From NCBI GenBank assembly GCA_021772595.1, contig JAJFLS010000293.1, positions 1-7,386 of the forward strand: a stretch of 7,386 bases of DNA, written 5' to 3'. This document shows, one piece after another, positions 1 through 5,130 of the stretch (position 1 is its first letter; each line of letters begins with the position of its first letter). The DNA is from Opitutales bacterium. Lineage in GTDB: Bacteria; Verrucomicrobiota; Verrucomicrobiia; Opitutales; Opitutaceae. Both the position numbers and the translations under genes were made by a program. Below the pieces are notes generated by a model. It was not told where the DNA came from and searched no databases. It worked only from the letters and a program-made list of their open reading frames with translations.

Positions 1-1
1 G

Positions 2-1231
2 GAAAGCAAAGACGGCGTGGATTGGTATCGCCCCATGCTTCCATTCGTCCAATGGCCCGGATACGAACGGACCAACATCCTGTTGGATCTCGATTCAGGC
101 GGTACTTCGGTGTACGCCTCTGTATTCGTCGATCCAGACAATGAAAAGTGGCCCTACGAAATGTTCGTAATGCGGTCGCCCAAGAAAGGTCGAGTAGCCA
201 ACCGCGTAGGCGATCTATCAGCCCCCACTGCGCATTCCTTAGGAAGCTACCGCTACCGGTCGACAGACGGGAAGGATTGGAAATTGGTGGACGGCCCGCA
301 CTTGCCGACTCCGCGTGGCGATGTCTGCTACGTTTACCGCCAGCCCGACGGATCTTACGTTTCCATTTTCAAGATCAACGGCGACCTGAAAGATGGGGGC
401 CGCGTCGTCCCCTACGACAACGACACCTTAACTATTCGCAAAGTCGCACGACGCACCAGCCCAGACGGACACGAATGGGGCAACCAACAAACCATCCTCA
501 GTCCCGACTGGCGCGATCCGGACTTCACTCAATTTTTGGAAGTCTGTCCCATTGCGGTGGAAGGCGGGTTCGTCGCGCTCGTTAATTACTACAACCCGGC
601 GATTCAAACCATGTCGCTCCAGCTGGCCGCTTCGCGAAACGGCATTCATTGGTGGCGTCCGGATCGTCGCCCGGCCTTGCCCAATCCACCACTGGGCGAC
701 TACGGCAGTGGCATGATCTGGCAAATGCACCATCCGATTGCCGAGAACGGAAAAATGCACGTTTACTACGCCGGGTCAGAAGGTCTGCACGGCGAGATCT
801 TCGATACGCGCTTCGAACCGCGAATCGAAGTCGGCGGCGAATCGGTAATCGGTATCGAGACGCCAACCCTACCATTCAATACCGCGTTGTGTCGGGCAAC
901 TTGGGAGTTCGATCGCTTGTGGGCCTTGGTTTCTTCAGCGGGCGGCCAGACTCTGGGCAAAGCCGTAACCCATGAACAGGAACTGGCAGGAAAACGACTT
1001 TCAGTAAACGTCCGCGTCAAGAACGGAGGAGAATTGAGAGTAGAGCTGCTCGACGATTCGAATCGTCCGATTCCCGGATTCTCCACTGAAGATTGCCATC
1101 CGATAATAGGAGATCACCGCCGGACGACCGTCCAGTGGAAAGGTGGCGAAATCGCCCCGACTAACGCCGTTAAAACTCGATTCACGCTCCAGCGAGCCTT
1201 CCTTTACGGATATGATTGGGAAGCTCAGTAG
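2..1231 (+). CDS. Beta-propeller glycosidase-like protein (GH32/GH43-like fold), 5'-truncated
   Basis: The frame is open to the left edge (it reads E-S-K-D-G before the GTG at 17), so the true start and any signal peptide lie outside the window; it ends at TAG 1229-1231. Numbering from the GTG as residue 1, there are four S-x-[D/N]-G-x-x-W motifs: SKDGVDW (nt 5-25), STDGKDW (residues 82-88), SPDGHEW (148-154) and SRNGIHW (206-212). These Asp-box-like turns recur in five-bladed propellers related to GH32/43/130 enzymes and in sialidase-like proteins. Residues from about 295 to 400 look like a C-terminal beta-sandwich (ELRVELLDDSNRPIPGF, then ED-CHPIIGD and QWKGGE), a tail familiar from planctomycete and verrucomicrobial proteins labelled glycosyl hydrolase family 32-like. 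Catalytic residues cannot be assigned, so it may be a glycosidase or a non-catalytic sugar binder. It converges on the leftward cluster, so it belongs to a separate transcript, but it fits the same carbohydrate theme. Confidence 0.8.
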   Translation, partial: ESKDGVDWYRPMLPFVQWPGYERTNILLDLDSGGTSVYASVFVDPDNEKWPYEMFVMRSPKKGRVANRVGDLSAPTAHSLGSYRYRSTDGKDWKLVDGPHLPTPRGDVCYVYRQPDGSYVSIFKINGDLKDGGRVVPYDNDTLTIRKVARRTSPDGHEWGNQQTILSPDWRDPDFTQFLEVCPIAVEGGFVALVNYYNPAIQTMSLQLAASRNGIHWWRPDRRPALPNPPLGDYGSGMIWQMHHPIAENGKMHVYYAGSEGLHGEIFDTRFEPRIEVGGESVIGIETPTLPFNTALCRATWEFDRLWALVSSAGGQTLGKAVTHEQELAGKRLSVNVRVKNGGELRVELLDDSNRPIPGFSTEDCHPIIGDHRRTTVQWKGGEIAPTNAVKTRFTLQRAFLYGYDWEAQ

Positions 1232-1241
1232 CATTATCGCC

Positions 1242-1257
1242 GCCTGCGAACTCAGGC
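1242..1257. terminator. Weak hairpin between convergent genes
   Basis: GCCTG (1242-1246) and CAGGC (1253-1257) can form a perfect 5-bp GC-rich stem with a 6-base loop. It lies where the rightward propeller gene and the leftward oxidoreductase gene converge, and it overlaps the stop codon of the latter (1252-1254). Neither side has a T-run, so it is not a convincing intrinsic terminator; it could be chance or a short bidirectional transcript-end structure. Confidence 0.2.
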
Positions 1258-2316
1258 ATCTATCGGCATCCCCGAAGCTAAAAGAAGCGTCTCGTGCACG
1301 TCCAAGTCGTGCAAGAACGTCCAATCCAGATCCTTTTCTCCGCGTACCGCCTTGGCCAGGTCCACGAACTCCTCGTCGTATCGCCCGCCCGCCGGGGGCA
1401 TTTGGATCTTACTAGCTCCGGATTTATACTTTCCACGGGCTTCATCGAGATAGAGCGTAAAATCACCCGATTCTATCTGCTGAATTTCGATCGTTCCCTC
1501 GTCCCCTGAAACCTGAAATCGGCGCCTCGGGAAGCCAAATGGATCCCGATGATTTATTCGCACAGTCGCGGTAGCTTTTTCGAACTCAAGCACTGCTAAC
1601 TGATTGTCAGCCACTCCATCGGAACCCGTTCTACGCGTGTAATCGTTTGTCGCATACGGTTTTCCAAGCATATGGACAATCGAATCGGTTACGTGTCCGC
1701 CCAGCTCAAACATGCCGCCACCCGAAAATCGCCCGATGTCCCCGCGCGTACGTTCCGATCCCAGTTTACCCATCATGCAATCCAATTCCATGATTTCGCC
1801 AAGCCATCCGTTTTCAACGGCTTCATACATGAATTGGAACGCCGGATTGTAGCGCAGGAAATAGCCCAGCTGAACAATCCGATTCCCGCCTTTCGCCTGA
1901 TCGAGCAATTTCCTAAACGAGCCCAACGAATCGCCGGGCGATTTATCGAGATGTATATGCAGTCCCGCGGAAATCGCTCGAGCGGCAGTCGGCACAAGGC
2001 GAGACACTTCGGTTTCAATCGCAACAACCTGTAACCCTTTCGTATTCAGCAACCGCTCTTCCGTCATCCACCTGAGACCGCGATAGGACTCGCTTTCGGC
2101 CATCTCTTTTCTGCGGGTCTCATCAGGCTCCACTACTCCCACGATCTCGTACGTATCAGATTGTTTTCGAATCGCTTCGATTTTGCCGGAAGCGTGAGCA
2201 TGCTTTGTACCGATTTGACCAATACGGATCTTAGGTTTGCTTGAGGCCGTTTTGCTAATCAGGGGAACGGACAAGGCAACCCCGGCAGAAAAGTATAAAA
2301 AATCGCGACGGTTCAT
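1252..2316 (-). CDS. Tat-signal Gfo/Idh/MocA family oxidoreductase (shorter paralogue, DKSPG variant)
   Basis: A 354-residue NAD(P)-dependent sugar oxidoreductase-like protein. Residues 1-25 form a twin-arginine signal (MNRRDFL followed by a hydrophobic stretch), so the folded, cofactor-loaded enzyme is probably exported. The Rossmann domain begins at about residue 29 with IRIGQIGTKHAHA; the G-x-x-G-T-x-H-x-H-A form marks a subgroup of the family. E63 ends the second strand, where the cofactor ribose is usually contacted. The usual catalytic EKP is replaced by D124-K-S-P-G, keeping the lysine. The C-terminal substrate domain has GGGMFELGGHVTD (residues 199-211), with E204 and H208 in the spacing where most members have Asp and His. 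The start overlaps the upstream oxidoreductase stop by ATGA (2313-2316), indicating coupled translation; a GGAGAG (2328-2333) lies 11 bases upstream. It is the last gene of the leftward cluster. The family call is firm; substrate and reaction (oxidation, epimerisation or glycoside cleavage) are unknown. Confidence 0.92.
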   Translation of the reverse strand: MNRRDFLYFSAGVALSVPLISKTASSKPKIRIGQIGTKHAHASGKIEAIRKQSDTYEIVGVVEPDETRRKEMAESESYRGLRWMTEERLLNTKGLQVVAIETEVSRLVPTAARAISAGLHIHLDKSPGDSLGSFRKLLDQAKGGNRIVQLGYFLRYNPAFQFMYEAVENGWLGEIMELDCMMGKLGSERTRGDIGRFSGGGMFELGGHVTDSIVHMLGKPYATNDYTRRTGSDGVADNQLAVLEFEKATATVRINHRDPFGFPRRRFQVSGDEGTIEIQQIESGDFTLYLDEARGKYKSGASKIQMPPAGGRYDEEFVDLAKAVRGEKDLDWTFLHDLDVHETLLLASGMPIDA

Positions 2317-3689
2317 GTCCAGAGGTTCTCTCCATAACTCCAGCCTTCGCGAACGTGTTCCTTAACCAACTCGCTCATTTCCGGAGCATTTGTTACTATC
2401 ATATTTTCGGAATCCCATTCAATGCCTTGCCCTGTCCGAATAGCCATCGCGCCCAGTAGCACGACTTCGGTCAGTTTCGAAGCGTAATCGAAGTTCGATC
2501 CTGCCTTGGGCCCTTCGTCCTTAATCCAGTCGAAGAGCTCCACAAATGGTCCGTTCCTCACACGAGGCAGCGGTCGATTTATCAAAACATCCCGATAATC
2601 ATCCATGCGGGCCCGCGGCCACAATTGAGGACTGTAGGGATAGATGCCTTCGTTATAGAGAATTTCCTTCGAACCGATCATATACATGCCATCTATTGGA
2701 ATCTTGTCCATTCCTTCTAGCGCGGGAGGACGAGATCGGCCTTCATACCAATGCATCGTAACCGGCGGTTTTTCTCCTCGAGCTGGGAAATGATAAGTAA
2801 CGTGGGCAGCAAAGTTCGTATAGTCGTTGTTGGCCGGCTCATCGAGCGCCACATCCACGTCAGTGGGGAAACCTAGACCTAGCGCCCAGAACGGTGCGTC
2901 GAGCGAATGACAGCCGATGTCGCCCAGACACCCTACACCGTAATCCCACCAGCCCCGCCAGATTTTTGGAAGATAGCTGTCGCTAAAACTCCTCGCTTTG
3001 GTGGGCCCCTGCCAAAGATCCCAATCAATGCCCTTGGGTACACTTTGTACTTTAGGCGGAATCGATTCGGGCTTTACAAACCATGGCGATCTGGGCCGGT
3101 CGGTCCAGCAATGGACTTCCCGAACGTCACCCAAAACGCCTGCGTCGTACCACTCCTTGATGAGGCGTATTCCGTCAGAGGTATGACCCTGATTGCCCAT
3201 GACCGTTTTCACGCCATAGCGATGCATCGCTTTGCGCAGCGTACGAACTTGCCAAATATTATGAGCCAGCGGTTTTTGCAAGAAAACCGAAATCCCATAT
3301 TCCATTGCCGCCATAGCAATCGGGAAATGCGTATGGTCTGGCGTGGATACCAACACTACGTCGATTTCCTTGTGCATCTTATCCAGCATTTGCCGGAAGT
3401 CAGTGAATTGTGCGACTTGAGGGTTATCGGCGAAAGTCCTAGCTGGAATAGGTTCATCGTCGCTAAAAACATCCTCATCGTTTCTCAAATCCACGTCGCA
3501 GATCGCAACCAAGTTTTCCTCCTTCGCCGCCATGATGGCTTTGTACCCCTGGTGACCGATTCCCACGCAGGCCACATTGAGTCTACCGGTGGACCCAGTC
3601 GCTCTCGCGATATAGGGAAAAGCCATGAACCCTGCTGCTCCAACGGCGAGATTATGAAAAAATTTCCTGCGTTTGATCGTCTTCTTCAT
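2313..3689 (-). CDS. Tat-signal Gfo/Idh/MocA family oxidoreductase (long form with bacterial-type C-terminal domain)
   Basis: A 458-residue protein with a clear Tat signal: K-R7-R8-K-F-F, a hydrophobic segment to about residue 27, and a likely ARA|T cleavage after residue 30. The Rossmann domain starts at about residue 36 with VACVGIGHQG (G43, G45, G48) and has D65 in ICDVD for the cofactor. STPDHTHF (115-122) and QKPLAHN (138-144) follow; Q138-K139-P140 is the EKP position with Gln for Glu, a change I recall as common in planctomycete and verrucomicrobial homologues. GDIGCHSLD (256-264) supplies the D257/H261 pair of the substrate domain. The length and the conserved WRGWWDYGVG segment match the long subgroup with the extended C-terminal domain. 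The start is fixed by the Tat motif, although no Shine-Dalgarno sequence precedes it. It follows the propeller gene after 34 bases and overlaps the next oxidoreductase by 4. Probably periplasmic and acting on a sugar or glycoside; the substrate is unknown. Confidence 0.94.
   Translation of the reverse strand: MKKTIKRRKFFHNLAVGAAGFMAFPYIARATGSTGRLNVACVGIGHQGYKAIMAAKEENLVAICDVDLRNDEDVFSDDEPIPARTFADNPQVAQFTDFRQMLDKMHKEIDVVLVSTPDHTHFPIAMAAMEYGISVFLQKPLAHNIWQVRTLRKAMHRYGVKTVMGNQGHTSDGIRLIKEWYDAGVLGDVREVHCWTDRPRSPWFVKPESIPPKVQSVPKGIDWDLWQGPTKARSFSDSYLPKIWRGWWDYGVGCLGDIGCHSLDAPFWALGLGFPTDVDVALDEPANNDYTNFAAHVTYHFPARGEKPPVTMHWYEGRSRPPALEGMDKIPIDGMYMIGSKEILYNEGIYPYSPQLWPRARMDDYRDVLINRPLPRVRNGPFVELFDWIKDEGPKAGSNFDYASKLTEVVLLGAMAIRTGQGIEWDSENMIVTNAPEMSELVKEHVREGWSYGENLWT
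2328..2333 (-). promoter_or_regulatory. Likely ribosome binding site of the second oxidoreductase gene
   Basis: On the minus strand GGAGAG lies 11 bases before the ATG at 2316, inside the last codons of the preceding gene. It is the only recognisable Shine-Dalgarno-like sequence at the three internal starts of the cluster. The nearby AGAG and CTCT could form a small 4-bp hairpin, which may or may not matter. Confidence 0.45.
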
Positions 3690-3723
3690 GATTAGTATAA
3701 TTTCGATTTTTGAATAAACTACA
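3690..3723 (-). promoter_or_regulatory. AT-rich 34-base intergenic gap, possible weak internal promoter
   Basis: This is the only real gap within the leftward cluster. It is much richer in A and T than the flanking genes. On the minus strand it contains TATACT, similar to a -10 box, ending 4 bases before the ATG at 3689, which would give an almost leaderless transcript. The matching -35 position is poor. There is no ribosome binding site and no hairpin. It could simply be spacer DNA within an operon. Confidence 0.2.
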
Positions 3724-5130
3724 TTATCGCCTTACCTCGATTTCCGCATAGCGGACCGAGTGATACTCGCTGCCATAACCCAGTTCCAACAGATCGATCG
3801 TATTGCTCGGAGCGCTGCCGCCCCGTTCTGTATTCGTAAAGAAACGAGAACCCATCGGATGCTCCATCGGGATCTTAGTCGCTTCTCCCGCAACGCCAAC
3901 TTTATTCAATCTAGTAATCCACATGCCAGCCCCATCGCGATCCTCGCCCGAGTAAATCACGACAATGCTGCCATCCTCCAATCGATGCAGGCGACCCCAG
4001 TTGAGATTTCCATATTCGCCAGGAGCCAAATCTTTCGGATCGCTGTCGGATAGACCTTTTCCGATCGTTCGCAAATAGATCAATCGACCTTGCTTCACCT
4101 GAGCGTATCCAATTTCTACCGCCATCGGCTCATCGGGGAAAAACTCGTCGCGTAGAAATTCGTATTGGAAACGATTCTTTACATACAACAAGTGAGCAGT
4201 TCCGTCCACGTCGACTATCAAGTCCAAATTTCGAGCGCTACCGGGACGATCCTCGATGCTGTCGATCAACAACGACGTCTCGAATCCTCGTTTCCGTGCA
4301 TCCGGTGTCCATGAATAATAGATATGCCGAAACGCATAATCCCAATGACGTTGAAAAACTCTGTATTTCGCGTCGCGCCATGCTTGCACCGGCTCCTTGA
4401 TATCGCTAACGGCAGCGATATGCGCTTCTCCTCCACGAACGTAGAGATTTGGATACAAGCCTCGAATCGGAAAAGTGAACGCCTCCATCGCATGCCATTG
4501 GCCCTCCCCGTCCAAGTAGCTCGGATGGTACAGTTCCGAGTCTGGATCGACGACCATGATCAACACTTCGCTAGTCCGAGGGTCCACTGCGAGTCCGCGA
4601 TACGTATGCTCCCGCAAAACAGGGTTACCCGAGAATCTGGGCTCCAACGCAAAGGTTTCCGGATCGTCCATCCCCAATGGGAACGCCAATAAATGAGGAT
4701 GCGAATTCCACAAGATGGCTTCGTTCTCGACACGAAAACGTAGAAAACTGGTTTTCGGATTCACGAATACCGCAAGCGTATAGGAATTGAGCAACGCGAG
4801 CGGACACGGTTCCCGCTCGCTCGGTCCATCAGTCTCTAAGATGACCGTCCATCCCTGCTTCTGGCGCTTGTAGATCTGCCAAATCGTATTCGCGTAGGGA
4901 GGCACCCCCGCAACTGGACGTGACAACGAAAACCAGACATCGTCGCCCTTGCGAACGATCATCGGCGAACCGTTATTCCAACCAGGAGACGACCCATTTC
5001 CGAAGAGAGGAATTTCCGAAACGATCGTCTCCTCGCGGTTGACCTTCACCTCAACGCCCTGCAAAGGGTTGAAGAAAGTCGCGAGTAAAATTGAGCTCGC
5101 AATCAGTGCGCTGCTTCTTGCTACCGCCAT
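3724..5130 (-). CDS. Secreted beta-propeller-like (BNR-type) protein of unknown activity
   Basis: I place the start at the ATG at 5130, giving 468 residues, because it opens a clean Sec signal peptide: R5, a hydrophobic core at about 8-20 (ALIASSILLATFF), and a likely cleavage near residue 25. An in-frame start at 5217 would add 29 charged, unrelated residues and bury the signal inside the esterase gene. The mature protein is rich in short beta-strand blocks with aromatic ends, for example SPMIVRKGDDVWFS (55-68), LDLIVDVDGTAHLLYV (302-317) and WGRLHRLEDGSIVVIYSG (378-395). This pattern fits a six- or seven-bladed propeller of the BNR/sialidase-like kind often encoded in polysaccharide-degradation loci. 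No canonical Asp-box is seen, so the family call is by pattern only. The ATG overlaps the esterase stop by 10 bases (5121-5130), pointing to coupled translation; no Shine-Dalgarno is visible. It could be a lyase, glycosidase or lectin-like binding protein. Confidence 0.75.
   Translation of the reverse strand: MAVARSSALIASSILLATFFNPLQGVEVKVNREETIVSEIPLFGNGSSPGWNNGSPMIVRKGDDVWFSLSRPVAGVPPYANTIWQIYKRQKQGWTVILETDGPSEREPCPLALLNSYTLAVFVNPKTSFLRFRVENEAILWNSHPHLLAFPLGMDDPETFALEPRFSGNPVLREHTYRGLAVDPRTSEVLIMVVDPDSELYHPSYLDGEGQWHAMEAFTFPIRGLYPNLYVRGGEAHIAAVSDIKEPVQAWRDAKYRVFQRHWDYAFRHIYYSWTPDARKRGFETSLLIDSIEDRPGSARNLDLIVDVDGTAHLLYVKNRFQYEFLRDEFFPDEPMAVEIGYAQVKQGRLIYLRTIGKGLSDSDPKDLAPGEYGNLNWGRLHRLEDGSIVVIYSGEDRDGAGMWITRLNKVGVAGEATKIPMEHPMGSRFFTNTERGGSAPSNTIDLLELGYGSEYHSVRYAEIEVRR

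Noticed and set aside
2907..3695. A 262-codon open frame on the + strand, opposite the long oxidoreductase gene
   Set aside because: It lies wholly antisense to a well-supported gene; its protein has no domain-like pattern and is explained by the codon bias of the opposite strand.
1232..3731. CATTATCGCC occurs at 1232-1241 and 3722-3731, both next to stop codons
   Set aside because: Many 10-base matches are expected by chance in a window of this size, and the two copies sit in different orientations relative to their genes with no extended similarity.
5121..5130. Possible frameshift joining esterase and propeller into one protein
   Set aside because: The PA14-like domain ends naturally before the esterase stop, and the next gene begins with its own signal peptide, so this is an ordinary gene overlap.
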